Of a DNA stretch of 64,000 nt, positions 51,714-59,883 are shown one piece after another (within the stretch, counting starts at the first letter, position 1; each line of letters begins with the position of its first letter). The DNA is taken from the NCBI GenBank assembly GCA_018365455.1, contig JAGZJZ010000012.1:62001-126000 (forward strand). The letters run 5' to 3'. This stretch comes from Clostridiales bacterium (lineage in GTDB: Bacteria > Bacillota > Clostridia > Lachnospirales > Lachnospiraceae). The notes below the pieces were generated by a model. That model did not search any database and was not told the origin of the DNA. It was given only the letters and a program-made list of their open reading frames with translations. The position numbers and the translations under genes were made by a program.

Positions 51714-53153
51714 TTAATAAGCCTTTCCCCAGTATACCATCTTCTTCGCCGGTTTGCCGCAATGCACACATACACCTGAAATTTCTTCCTGTACAAATGG
51801 AATACAACGTGAAGTCACGCCCACTTCTTCTTTCATGGCATCTTCACATTCCTGGCATCCGCACCACATCGCTTTGATAAAGCCCGGCTTTTCATCCGCG
51901 ATTTGTTTCATCTCTTCTAAATTATGAGCGGTATAGGTGTGGGTATCTCTGTGGATTCTGGCACGTTCCAGCATATCTGCCTGCATCGTTTCCAAGATTT
52001 CTGCTGCTTTGCCTGCAATCTCATCCAACGCAACAACTGTCTTCTCTCTGGTGTCACGTCTTACAATCACCGCCTGGCCTGCTTCGATATCTTTGGGGCC
52101 CAGCTCAATACGGATTGGTACGCCGCGCATTTCCTGCTCGGAGAATTTCCATCCCGGGCTCTTATCCGAATCGTCTGCTTTTACGCGGAGTCCTGCTTTT
52201 GCCAAGGTGTCCTTCACCTCAAATGCTTTATCCAGAACGCCTTCTTTTTTCTGCTGAATCGGAATCACCATAACCTGTACAGGTGCGATCTTTGGAGGCA
52301 GTACCAGTCCGCTGTTGTCACCATGTACCATGATGATGGCACCAATCATACGGGTCGTCATTCCCCAGGATGTCTGATGAACATATTTTAAAGTATTATC
52401 TTTATCTGCAAACTGGATACCAAATGCCTTTGCAAATCCGTCACCAAAATTGTGACTGGTTCCTGACTGCAGTGCTTTTCCATCATGCATCAGTGATTCA
52501 ATAGTGTAGGTTGCTTCTGCACCTGCAAACTTTTCTTTATCCGTCTTCTGTCCGCGAATTACCGGGATCGCCAGTGTCTCTTCGCAGAAATCAGCATAGA
52601 GATTCAGCATCTGCTTTGTTCTTTCTTCCGCCTCTTCTGCGGTAGCATGAGCGGTATGACCCTCCTGCCATAAGAATTCTCTGGAACGAAGGAACGGTCT
52701 TGTTGTCTTTTCCCAGCGTACTACGGAACACCACTGGTTATAAACCTTTGGAAGATCACGGTGTGAATGGATATCCTTCGCATAAAAATCACAGAACAAA
52801 GTCTCTGAGGTAGGGCGTACACACAATCTTTCCTGTAACGGCTCCAGTCCCCCATGGGTAACCCATGCTACTTCAGGAGCAAATCCCTCTACATGGTCTT
52901 TTTCTTTCTGCAGCAGGCTTTCCGGAATGAACATAGGGAGATATACATTTTCTACCCCTGTTTCTTTAAAGCGGCGGTCCAGTTCATGCTGAATATTCTC
53001 CCAGATCGCATAACCAGCCGGCTTAATGACCATACATCCTTTGACACTCGTATAATCAATCAATTCTGCCTTCTTTACAACATCGGTATACCACCTCGCA
53101 AAATCTTCTTCCATCGACGTGATGGCTTCTACTAATTTTTTGTCCTTTGCCAT
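51714..53153 (-). CDS. proS: Prolyl-tRNA synthetase, class without editing insert
   Basis: A 479-residue class II synthetase of the short (archaeal/eukaryotic-type) ProRS. I chose the ATG at 53153, with AAAGGAG 9 nt upstream. Motif 2 surrounds RWEKTTRPFLRSREFLWQEGHTAHA. The anticodon-binding domain is about 285-390. The C-terminal zinc-binding-like domain includes WCGCQECEDAMKE and ISGVCVHCGKPAKKMVYWGKAY. Upstream is a T-box with a CCU specifier, so transcription is induced by uncharged tRNA(Pro). It is co-transcribed with the deacylase gene. Confidence 0.96.
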   Translation of the reverse strand: MAKDKKLVEAITSMEEDFARWYTDVVKKAELIDYTSVKGCMVIKPAGYAIWENIQHELDRRFKETGVENVYLPMFIPESLLQKEKDHVEGFAPEVAWVTHGGLEPLQERLCVRPTSETLFCDFYAKDIHSHRDLPKVYNQWCSVVRWEKTTRPFLRSREFLWQEGHTAHATAEEAEERTKQMLNLYADFCEETLAIPVIRGQKTDKEKFAGAEATYTIESLMHDGKALQSGTSHNFGDGFAKAFGIQFADKDNTLKYVHQTSWGMTTRMIGAIIMVHGDNSGLVLPPKIAPVQVMVIPIQQKKEGVLDKAFEVKDTLAKAGLRVKADDSDKSPGWKFSEQEMRGVPIRIELGPKDIEAGQAVIVRRDTREKTVVALDEIAGKAAEILETMQADMLERARIHRDTHTYTAHNLEEMKQIADEKPGFIKAMWCGCQECEDAMKEEVGVTSRCIPFVQEEISGVCVHCGKPAKKMVYWGKAY

Positions 53154-53235
53154 TGTTCTGACTCTCCTTTTTCTATTAAATTCTGCTTTGGGGGATGACC
53201 CTTTTCCGCTTGAAAGCGTGTTTGCTTTAGAGCAC

Positions 53236-53490
53236 AAAAAAACTACCGGATCCTCCTATGCCAATACATAAGGGACCGATAGCTTATACGCTTCGGCGGT
53301 ACCACCCTAATTAACAGCCAAAACACTGGCCATTCTCTCAAACTCCCGTTAACGCCGGAACCACGTTGCATTTTCATGCAAAGCTCCAAGGCAGGTTCCA
53401 TCTTCTCCGCATAAGAATCTCACACCAACTGATTCTCTCTCTGAAAAGCTTCCAAAATGTACTAATCCTTTTCTTCGCTATATTGTTATA
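53236..53490 (-). promoter_or_regulatory. T-box riboswitch, proline-specific, of proS
   Basis: On the minus strand the leader has the stem I elements (GAAAAGGATTAGTA, AGAGAG, GGTGTGAGATTC) and a specifier loop GAACCTGCC in which CCT (53393-53395) is a proline codon. The T-box antiterminator AGGGTGGTACCGCC (53295-53308) follows. A terminator stem (53243-53282) with a seven-T run (53236-53242) ends it. All parts expected of a T-box are present. The flanking part of 53154-53711 also contains the divergent promoter listed below. Confidence 0.95.
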
Positions 53491-53618
53491 TCTTAATATG
53501 GTCATTCTAAAATAAATAATTTCATTTGTCAAGCAGGGATTTCTGTAAGACGATATCCCGGTATCTACTCTGTCATTCTCACTTCCATCCTCTCTACGAC
53601 CCTCTCTGTCACACAATC

Positions 53619-53671
53619 TGACAGTTAAACTGTCATCCACTCTTGACATCCTTTTCTTTTATCTATAGACT
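53619..53671 (+). promoter_or_regulatory. EamA gene promoter with adjacent perfect palindrome
   Basis: A 17-bp palindrome TGACAGTTAAACTGTCA (53619-53635) lies 7 bp upstream of a -35 TTGACA (53643-53648). A 17-bp spacer leads to -10 TAGACT (53666-53671). The palindrome is a plausible operator for an unknown regulator. Confidence 0.55.
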
Positions 53672-53711
53672 GTTTCTATACTACATAAGACAAACGAAGG
53701 AGCTAAATCTC

Positions 53712-54596
53712 ATGACGAATCCGGATCAAAAAAAGGCCGGCCACATATTGGCACTGCTTACCATCATTGTATGGGGCACCACTTTTATTGCAACTAAAAT
53801 CTTGTTGGATTATTTCAGCGCTACACAGATAATGGTACTCCGCTTTTTTATTTCATATATCGGACTGCTTCTGATCTGTGTCATGAACCGGCAATTTACA
53901 CTGAAGCACAACTGGAGAGATGAAGCCGGAATCTTCCTGCTTTCCATGTCCGGTGTGACGATATACTACTTTTTCGAAAATACTGCACTTTCCTTTACCC
54001 AGGCATCCAATGTCAGTATCTTAGTTGCCTTCGCCCCCATATTCACCGCAATCCTGGCACATTTTTTTACCAAAGATGAAAAATTAAAAAAGAATATTAT
54101 CTTTGGTTTTATCATAGCAATCATTGGCGTAGTCATGGTTGTGTTTAATGGGGCTGTGGTTCTGAAATTGAATCCGCTTGGTGATGGCATGGCAATTCTG
54201 GCAGCTCTTTGCTGGGCAGTTTACTCCATACTTCTAAAAAAGTATATCAATAAATACGATAATTTTGCTCTGACCCGTAAAGTGATATTCTATGGCTTTG
54301 CCAGCTCCTATATCATGATGGTGGTATCAGAAAAACGCCTCCTGCCCCCCGCAGCAATTAATACAGAGATTGTTATCTGCCTGCTGTTTCTGGGAATACT
54401 GGGAAGCGCCATCTGTTATATAACCTGGAATGTTGCCATTAAAAAGATCGGTATTATTAAAACTAATAATTATATCTACTTAAATCCGTTTATCACGATG
54501 GTTGCCGCCTTTTTCATCCTGAAAGAACAGATCACACCTACCGGATTGCTGGGCGCACTGCTTATTGTAGGAGGCGTTATACTCTCCGAGCGCTGA
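53712..54596 (+). CDS. EamA-family (DMT) transporter
   Basis: A 294-residue ten-helix transporter with two EamA repeats (about 10-140 and 155-290). Each contains the conserved tryptophan and glycine-rich helices (LLTIIVWGTTFIATKILLDYFSATQIMVLRFFISY, then AILAALCWAVYSILLKKY). The C-terminal half ends with the typical PFITMVAAFFILKEQITPTGLLGALLIVGGVILSER. Start at ATG 53712 with AAGGAG upstream. Substrate unknown; drug/metabolite exporters of this kind carry amino acids, nucleosides or other compounds. Confidence 0.9.
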   Translation: MTNPDQKKAGHILALLTIIVWGTTFIATKILLDYFSATQIMVLRFFISYIGLLLICVMNRQFTLKHNWRDEAGIFLLSMSGVTIYYFFENTALSFTQASNVSILVAFAPIFTAILAHFFTKDEKLKKNIIFGFIIAIIGVVMVVFNGAVVLKLNPLGDGMAILAALCWAVYSILLKKYINKYDNFALTRKVIFYGFASSYIMMVVSEKRLLPPAAINTEIVICLLFLGILGSAICYITWNVAIKKIGIIKTNNYIYLNPFITMVAAFFILKEQITPTGLLGALLIVGGVILSER

Positions 54597-54607
54597 TACC
54601 ATGTTGC

Positions 54608-56887
54608 TTATTTACATCCCGTTTCCAGGCTGTTCCGCCTTAAAAGATTTTCATAATCTGCCTGGGGTATTGGTCTGGAGCAATAGTATCCCTGAATATA
54701 ATCACAGGAAATGCTTTCCAGAAATTTATACTGTTCCTTAGTTTCCACCCCTTCGGCAACTACTTTAATACCCAGTTCCCGCGCCAAAGCGATGACACTG
54801 GTTATGATCTTCTTGCTTCTGGAATTATTTTCGTAATCGTCGATAAGCGTTTTATCCATTTTCAGAAGGTCAATAGGGATATTCTTAAGGGTATTTAAGG
54901 AGGAATAGCCGGATCCAAAGTCATCCATTAAAATGTGAATTCCACTCTGATGGAATTTTTCAAGAATTCCTACCAGAATTTCTTCATTATCCAATAAGAC
55001 GGTTTCCGTAAGCTCCAGTTCAATCAGATGTACCGGTACCTTATATTTATTTATTATATTCAGATACGTATCCACAAAGTCCTGGCGGTACAGATGAAGC
55101 CTCGACACATTCACGGAAACGGGCGCCACCTCATAGCCATCCTCCAGCCATTTTTTAATCTGCCTGCAGACCTCTTCAAAAATATACTGGTCAAGCTGTA
55201 CAATGGTACCATTATTTTCAAAAACAGGTACAAACTCACCCGGTGTGACTAGGCCCTTTTCCGGGCTCTGCCACCTGACCAATGCTTCTGCACCGTCATA
55301 GCACTGCTTTTCAATGTCGAACTTCGGCTGATAATAAATAATAAACTCCCGTTTTTCCAGTGCTGTTTCAAAGTGGTCTTCAATATCCTTGGTTCGGATC
55401 TTTCGGTCCCGCATCGTATCATCATAATAACAGCATACCTGAAGCAGTTCCCCCTCAGGACGGTTCAGCGCCATCTTGGCTCTGTCCACCATGGTATCAA
55501 TTTCATCTACCCCCGGTTCAATCTGATAAATCCCGGCTGTTGCTTTAATCTCATAATGCTTTCCGCCAAAATCCGTCCGGCTTTGCAGATGGGCAATGAT
55601 ATCTTCCACACGGCCCTTAAGCTCTCTTTTGTCCTTTTCCTGAAGCAGCGCCACAAAATGATCGGCAAGCATTCTTGCAAATGCTTCTTTATCTCTCAGG
55701 TGTTCCTGAATAACCCCGGCTACATAGGTGAGTGCCCGGTCTCCTTCCGCATATCCAAACAGATCATTTATGTACTGGAATTTATGAATATTAAAACAAA
55801 CCACCACATATTTCAAATCATGGTTATCTTCCAGAATCTGCTTAGCCTCCACCTTAAACTTATTAAAATTAGTCATACCGGTTGCTTCATCCGTAAAAGC
55901 TATTTTCTCAAGGTCTTTTCTGCTGACCTGTCGGATACGGTTGATCTGTAGAATCAGTATGATAATCAGACAGGAACAGAAGAATATAAACAAATATGCC
56001 AGGGTTAAGATTTCACCCATACTCTGTTTGATAACTTTTCCCGGAACAACCGTCAGTAAGAACCATTGGTTAACTGATAATGGCTGATAATACATGTAGT
56101 ATTCCATCTCGTCCCGAAAAACTACATACCCATTATCGCCCTTGCTTACCCCTCTCTTCAGTTCTTTTACAGCACTTTCGTTTTTTCCCGACCGTTCCTG
56201 CATAAAACTGTAAATATTATCAAACTGCTTTTCTTCATGGCTTGCCCCTTCTCCTACAATATAATCGCCGTTTCCTTTGATTATATAGCTGTAGCCTTCC
56301 CCCGAATAGATTGTTTCAGCCAGGGCGCTTTTAAAATTACTGGTTTCAAGCGTCGCAAAAAGAACACAGCGGAATCCATCCCGAAAATTAACCGGAGCGC
56401 TGTAAACATTGATCTTATCTCCGCCTTCCACATCCTTTAAGGTATCCGACATCATAACGCTTCCATCCATTGATCTTTTAAAGTAATCCCGTCCATCCAG
56501 ATCCATCACAACACCATCAGTGGTATATGCAGCTCCATCCGGCATAATAATGCCCATTCTTTTAAAGTCATTGGATTCATCTACCGGTTTTATTTCCTCA
56601 ATTAATTCATTTACTTCACAAGTATCATGCTGCCCCAGCAAGATTGCCAGATTACTGATGATATCTTTCCCTTTTTCTGCTTCCCGCTGAAATACTTTCG
56701 CACTCTGATTTGAGATTTCTGCCAGATTACTCAGCACTTTTTTCTGCGAACTATTATAAAAGAGCTTTGCAAACAGGATACCTGCAGCCGCGATTACCAA
56801 AATAATCAATACAATGTCAAGAATTCGACGATTACGTAATCTCTTCTCCATCTCTTCCTCTCTTCCCGTTCCTTTACTGACTTTCAT
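54608..56887 (-). CDS. Membrane-bound cyclic-di-GMP phosphodiesterase with dCACHE sensor
   Basis: A 759-residue signalling protein. It has a transmembrane helix (about 22-42), an extracytoplasmic double-CACHE sensor (about 50-300), a second helix (about 305-328), then a GGDEF domain (about 345-490) whose site reads ADHFV near residue 407 in place of GGDEF. An EAL domain follows (about 505-750) with intact motifs: AEALVRW (near 534), DDFGSGYSSL (near 657) and VAEGVET (near 714). The catalytic output is thus hydrolysis of c-di-GMP, with the GGDEF domain likely regulatory. An ATG 12 codons later (56851) is an alternative start with its own AGAGGA. Confidence 0.93.
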   Translation of the reverse strand: MKVSKGTGREEEMEKRLRNRRILDIVLIILVIAAAGILFAKLFYNSSQKKVLSNLAEISNQSAKVFQREAEKGKDIISNLAILLGQHDTCEVNELIEEIKPVDESNDFKRMGIIMPDGAAYTTDGVVMDLDGRDYFKRSMDGSVMMSDTLKDVEGGDKINVYSAPVNFRDGFRCVLFATLETSNFKSALAETIYSGEGYSYIIKGNGDYIVGEGASHEEKQFDNIYSFMQERSGKNESAVKELKRGVSKGDNGYVVFRDEMEYYMYYQPLSVNQWFLLTVVPGKVIKQSMGEILTLAYLFIFFCSCLIIILILQINRIRQVSRKDLEKIAFTDEATGMTNFNKFKVEAKQILEDNHDLKYVVVCFNIHKFQYINDLFGYAEGDRALTYVAGVIQEHLRDKEAFARMLADHFVALLQEKDKRELKGRVEDIIAHLQSRTDFGGKHYEIKATAGIYQIEPGVDEIDTMVDRAKMALNRPEGELLQVCCYYDDTMRDRKIRTKDIEDHFETALEKREFIIYYQPKFDIEKQCYDGAEALVRWQSPEKGLVTPGEFVPVFENNGTIVQLDQYIFEEVCRQIKKWLEDGYEVAPVSVNVSRLHLYRQDFVDTYLNIINKYKVPVHLIELELTETVLLDNEEILVGILEKFHQSGIHILMDDFGSGYSSLNTLKNIPIDLLKMDKTLIDDYENNSRSKKIITSVIALARELGIKVVAEGVETKEQYKFLESISCDYIQGYYCSRPIPQADYENLLRRNSLETGCK

Positions 56888-56988
56888 TTCTCCGTATTTA
56901 TATTATATTTATTATATATCACCCTACTGGCTTGTGCAATAAATTAATCAAAAACATTCCCATGCCTCTAACTAACCCGCATTTAGCA

Positions 56989-57203
56989 TTGAACTTTTCC
57001 AGGATTGCTCGTATCCTGCTATATGATCTCTTGAACTTTCCCGGGATTGCTCGTATCCCGCAATCTTTACTCTAGAACTTTCCCTGATTGCTGATATCCC
57101 GCAATCTTTACTCTTGAACTTTCCCTGATTGCTCGTATCCCGCAATCTTTACTCTTGAACTTTCCCGGGATTGCTCGTATCCCGGAAATTACACTTGAAC
57201 TTT
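56989..57203. repeat. Five ~41-bp tandem repeats
   Basis: Units start with (T)TGAACTTT at 56989, 57031, 57073, 57114 and 57155, with a partial sixth at 57195 (periods 42, 42, 41, 41, 40). Each carries GGGAT...ATCCC inverted arms (CGGGATTGCTCGTATCCCG in the best unit). They lie in the 559-bp gap between divergent genes. No ORF or CRISPR-like spacers. Confidence 0.85.
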
Positions 57204-57228
57204 CCTCTGGAAGTGCTATATTTAATTT

Positions 57229-57392
57229 AGAGCCTGTTTGAAAATTGCTTCCTGACTGTTGTGCGGCACGCGGCACACTTTATAGGAATTCGTTCCAAAA
57301 AAGGGGCATAGCGGGCTGCTCAGCCTGAACTTGGAGCCGGTATACCAAAGCGGGGCGTGCAGATGGCAGGAATGAATTTTCAAACAGGCTCT
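57229..57392. repeat. MITE-like repeat, copy 3 (best preserved)
   Basis: 164 bp bounded by perfect 18-bp terminal inverted repeats (AGAGCCTGTTTGAAAATT and its complement). The interior shares blocks with the copy at 33146-33307 in opposite orientation. No ORF, so if mobile it depends on a transposase elsewhere. Confidence 0.85.
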
Positions 57393-57446
57393 GCAGCACA
57401 TAGGATTATTGGGGATTTATATGTATCATGAAAGGAGAAGGAATCT

Positions 57447-57611
57447 ATGACACAATTGAATTTTGAAAGCAAAGAAACCGAAGAGTATTATAAGAAAATG
57501 CGCAGGACCCTTGGCATCAGCCATCCAAGCCAGTGGAATCACAATCCCTGTATTACAAGAGAAGACGTGGATAATTATGTAAAGGATGCCCAGAATATAC
57601 TGGCATGCTGA
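57447..57611 (+). CDS. Small 54-residue protein, unknown
   Basis: A short ORF with a strong RBS (AAAGGAG, 9 nt upstream) and a good terminator directly after it. The protein is polar and probably helical, starts MTQLNFESKETEEYYKKMRR and ends with NILAC. It has two Cys and a WNHNPC motif near the middle. I recognise no family. The RBS and terminator argue that it is real. Confidence 0.6.
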   Translation: MTQLNFESKETEEYYKKMRRTLGISHPSQWNHNPCITREDVDNYVKDAQNILAC

Positions 57612-57617
57612 CAGAAA

Positions 57618-57655
57618 ACGGATGATGAGGGGAAACCTTCATCATCCGTCTTTTT
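57618..57655. terminator. Bidirectional terminator
   Basis: ACGGATGATGA with its complement TTCATCATCCGT, 11-bp stem, T-run on the plus side and T-run on the minus side after the stem. It ends the 54-residue gene and possibly the PfkB gene, whose stop is at its edge. Confidence 0.88.
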
Positions 57656-58607
57656 AAGGTCTGTTTGAAAATTGCTTCTTTACAGGCTCTTTAGTCTGTA
57701 ACTTACCGTAAATCTTTTTAAATTCTGCTCTCAGATTGTCTTCATTCATTTCAGCCGCCAGGCAGCCTATTTTCGTTACCGCATTTCCTCCGGTAATATT
57801 ACCATAGCAAATACACTCTATCACATTGCAATTATGATACAGCCCATACATAAAACCGGCTGCAAATGCATCACCGGCACCGGTTGAATCCACATGCTCT
57901 GCCGGAGACGCCGGTATTCGGATCTCATTTCCATGATCCAGGAGAAGACATCCCTGATGTCCGGTTTTAATAATTGCCGTGTTCAGATATTTAGACAGCT
58001 CTCTCAGCGCATCCCCGGAATTTTCTGTACCTGTAATTTTCATTGCTTCACACTCATTGGGAATAAAATAATCAACATAAGGAAAAATCTCATGGTACCA
58101 TTCCAGGCTGAGAGCGTCACTCCATGCTGAATCCATCACAACGATGCATCCGGCATCCTTCAGCCGCCGGCACAGGTGTCTTTGTTCAATGGTTACGTAA
58201 GCAATTTTTCGCCCACGATAGAACTGATAAAGCTGCTGCTCATCTACCGCAAAACATTCCTCCCTGGGTTTATATGAGATAATCCCCCGGTCTTCCCTGC
58301 AGGAAACGATGCAGCTCAGTGTAACCGGATCGGGTTCACGGCTTGCCAGCATGTTCTTATAATCCACCCGGTACTTCTTAAGCTCCTGAGCCAGAAACCG
58401 GCTCAGCGGTCCGGTGCCCACATAAGTTGCCAGCTCCACCGGCACTCCCAGCCTCGCCAGCTGAATCAGCGTAGCAACCGGGCCTCCGCCTAACTGCCTG
58501 GAACAGCTTTCACTGTAAATTTCCTCTCCAAGTCCCGGCATTCTGGGTGAATTTCCAAAAATAAAATCGATATTTGCAATGCCAAATCCTGCTACACCTT
58601 TCTTCAT
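57654..58607 (-). CDS. PfkB-family carbohydrate kinase
   Basis: A 317-residue ribokinase-type kinase. I chose ATG 58607 because AGGGGGG lies 6 nt upstream of it. Motif 1 is RQLGGGPVATLIQLARLG (about 37-55), and motif 2 is DSTGAGDAFAAGFMYGL (near 240), with the catalytic Asp in GAGD. The substrate is not evident; family members act on ribose, fructose, adenosine, tagatose-6-phosphate and the like. It is the last gene in the LacI-ABC-PIG-L-desulfidase operon. Its last codons (KKQFSNRP) are supplied by a solo MITE end, so the native C-terminus may have been different. Confidence 0.88.
   Translation of the reverse strand: MKKGVAGFGIANIDFIFGNSPRMPGLGEEIYSESCSRQLGGGPVATLIQLARLGVPVELATYVGTGPLSRFLAQELKKYRVDYKNMLASREPDPVTLSCIVSCREDRGIISYKPREECFAVDEQQLYQFYRGRKIAYVTIEQRHLCRRLKDAGCIVVMDSAWSDALSLEWYHEIFPYVDYFIPNECEAMKITGTENSGDALRELSKYLNTAIIKTGHQGCLLLDHGNEIRIPASPAEHVDSTGAGDAFAAGFMYGLYHNCNVIECICYGNITGGNAVTKIGCLAAEMNEDNLRAEFKKIYGKLQTKEPVKKQFSNRP
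57657..57680. repeat. Solo MITE end inside the PfkB 3' coding end
   Basis: GTCTGTTTGAAAATTGCTTC matches the left end of the copy at 57229-57392 (CCTGTTTGAAAATTGCTTC). In the reverse direction it encodes the last seven or so residues of the kinase and reaches its stop. Confidence 0.6.
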
Positions 58608-58672
58608 AACCATCCCCCCTGTCTTACACAGATTATTTGAATACGATCAGCCGCTCTCATCTTGTCTCCTCT

Positions 58673-59845
58673 CTATTGCGCCATCATAATTTCCAATATT
58701 TTATGGTCGGTATCCTGCATTCCTTCTCTTCCTACACGGCTTACATAGGCAATGGTTGTTTCCAGATCCTTCCCTACAATTCCTTCTCCCTCCCGGAAAC
58801 GGCATCCGTCTTTCGCCATTTCATATCCCAGCAGTCCTGCCTGGACACCTGCAGCTATCTTTGCGGCGCAGGATGGCTTCGCCCCATCACAGATCACGCC
58901 GGAAACGGCTGCCAATGTATTGGTAATTGTATCTTCTATCACCGGAAACGGCGCACAATCCAGATAGGCAATCCCGCAGGCTGCAGCACATCCTGCGCTG
59001 ACTGCACCGCAGTAAGCAGATAATTTACCAATCCCTGATTTCAGGCGGATAGAGACCAGATTGGCAAATGCCAGTGCCCGGTAAAGCGCATCTTCGGAAG
59101 CACCGGTCTCCCGTCCATAGAGAATGACCGGAACCGATACCGTAATGCCCTGGTTTCCGCTTCCGGAATTTACAACCACGGGAAGGCTGCAGCCGCTCAT
59201 TCTGGCATCGCTTCCTGCTGCTGCATAACCCGCCAGTACCCCATAGCGGTTTCCTCTCAGTTCTTCTAAGGGTACCACCTGGGCAAATTCATAAATGTCC
59301 CGCATTTTTAAGGCATCTGCATTTTTCACCTCTGCTCCCAGACATTCTTTTTGACGGTATTCCCGGGTAAGATCCTTTCCATTACGCACCACCCTGGTAA
59401 TGTTCATATGGCTTTTTTGTATTTCAGCCTCAGACCAGTTATTGCCGTTTGTAAGGCGCACTTTAATGTACAGGGGCTCATCCGTCTCAGCCAGAGACAG
59501 CGTACAGCGGTCTTTCTCCTCCAGCAGGCTGCGCACCCGGTCTGTCTCTTCTTTGGTCAGTGTGCTTAACACCTCCAGTTTCCTGTCGGGAGAACCCCCG
59601 GCAATACCGCAGAGCGCTGCGGCGGCTACGCCTTTTAGTCCCCCTGTATTGGGAATAGATACGCTCTTTACATTCTTCAGCATATTACCGCTGACCTGGA
59701 TATCCATGTGCTGAAAACTGCACCCCAATGCTTCTTTTGCGCATGCCGCCGCCAGAGCCACAGCACCTGGTTCCGTACATCCCAGCGCCGGAACAATTTC
59801 TTCCTTCAGAAGCTGAAGACAGGTGCCTAATTCGATTTTTTTCAT
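58673..59845 (-). CDS. UPF0597/CyuA-type L-cysteine desulfidase
   Basis: A 390-residue enzyme of the UPF0597 family (L-cysteine desulfidase/serine dehydratase-alpha fold), predicted to carry a 4Fe-4S cluster and break cysteine into pyruvate, ammonia and sulfide. Cys23 in GCTEPGA, Cys290 in CGIAYLDC, and Cys319/Cys326 in ICDGAKPSC match the likely cluster-ligand pattern I recall for the archaeal enzyme. VNSGSGNQG is conserved. I start it at ATG 59845 with AGAAGG 9 nt upstream; a longer frame overlaps the previous gene. In this operon it could act on a serine- or cysteine-containing product. The substrate is uncertain. Confidence 0.85.
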   Translation of the reverse strand: MKKIELGTCLQLLKEEIVPALGCTEPGAVALAAACAKEALGCSFQHMDIQVSGNMLKNVKSVSIPNTGGLKGVAAAALCGIAGGSPDRKLEVLSTLTKEETDRVRSLLEEKDRCTLSLAETDEPLYIKVRLTNGNNWSEAEIQKSHMNITRVVRNGKDLTREYRQKECLGAEVKNADALKMRDIYEFAQVVPLEELRGNRYGVLAGYAAAGSDARMSGCSLPVVVNSGSGNQGITVSVPVILYGRETGASEDALYRALAFANLVSIRLKSGIGKLSAYCGAVSAGCAAACGIAYLDCAPFPVIEDTITNTLAAVSGVICDGAKPSCAAKIAAGVQAGLLGYEMAKDGCRFREGEGIVGKDLETTIAYVSRVGREGMQDTDHKILEIMMAQ

Positions 59846-59883
59846 TTCTAAAAACCTTCTTTCGCAAATTTCTTTTGAGCGTC

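Noticed and set aside
53205..53235. Further repeat end (AAAGCGTGTTTGCTTTAGAG) near proS
   Set aside because: Only partly similar to the MITE ends and too short to claim.
53374..53649. Minus-strand 91-codon ORF upstream of proS
   Set aside because: It lies in the T-box leader, which accounts for the sequence.
56989..57203. Possible CRISPR array
   Set aside because: Units are contiguous tandem repeats of 40-42 bp with no unique spacers and no cas genes in the window.
57067..57276. Minus-strand 69-codon ORF
   Set aside because: It is a translation of the tandem repeat array and MITE end, with no RBS.
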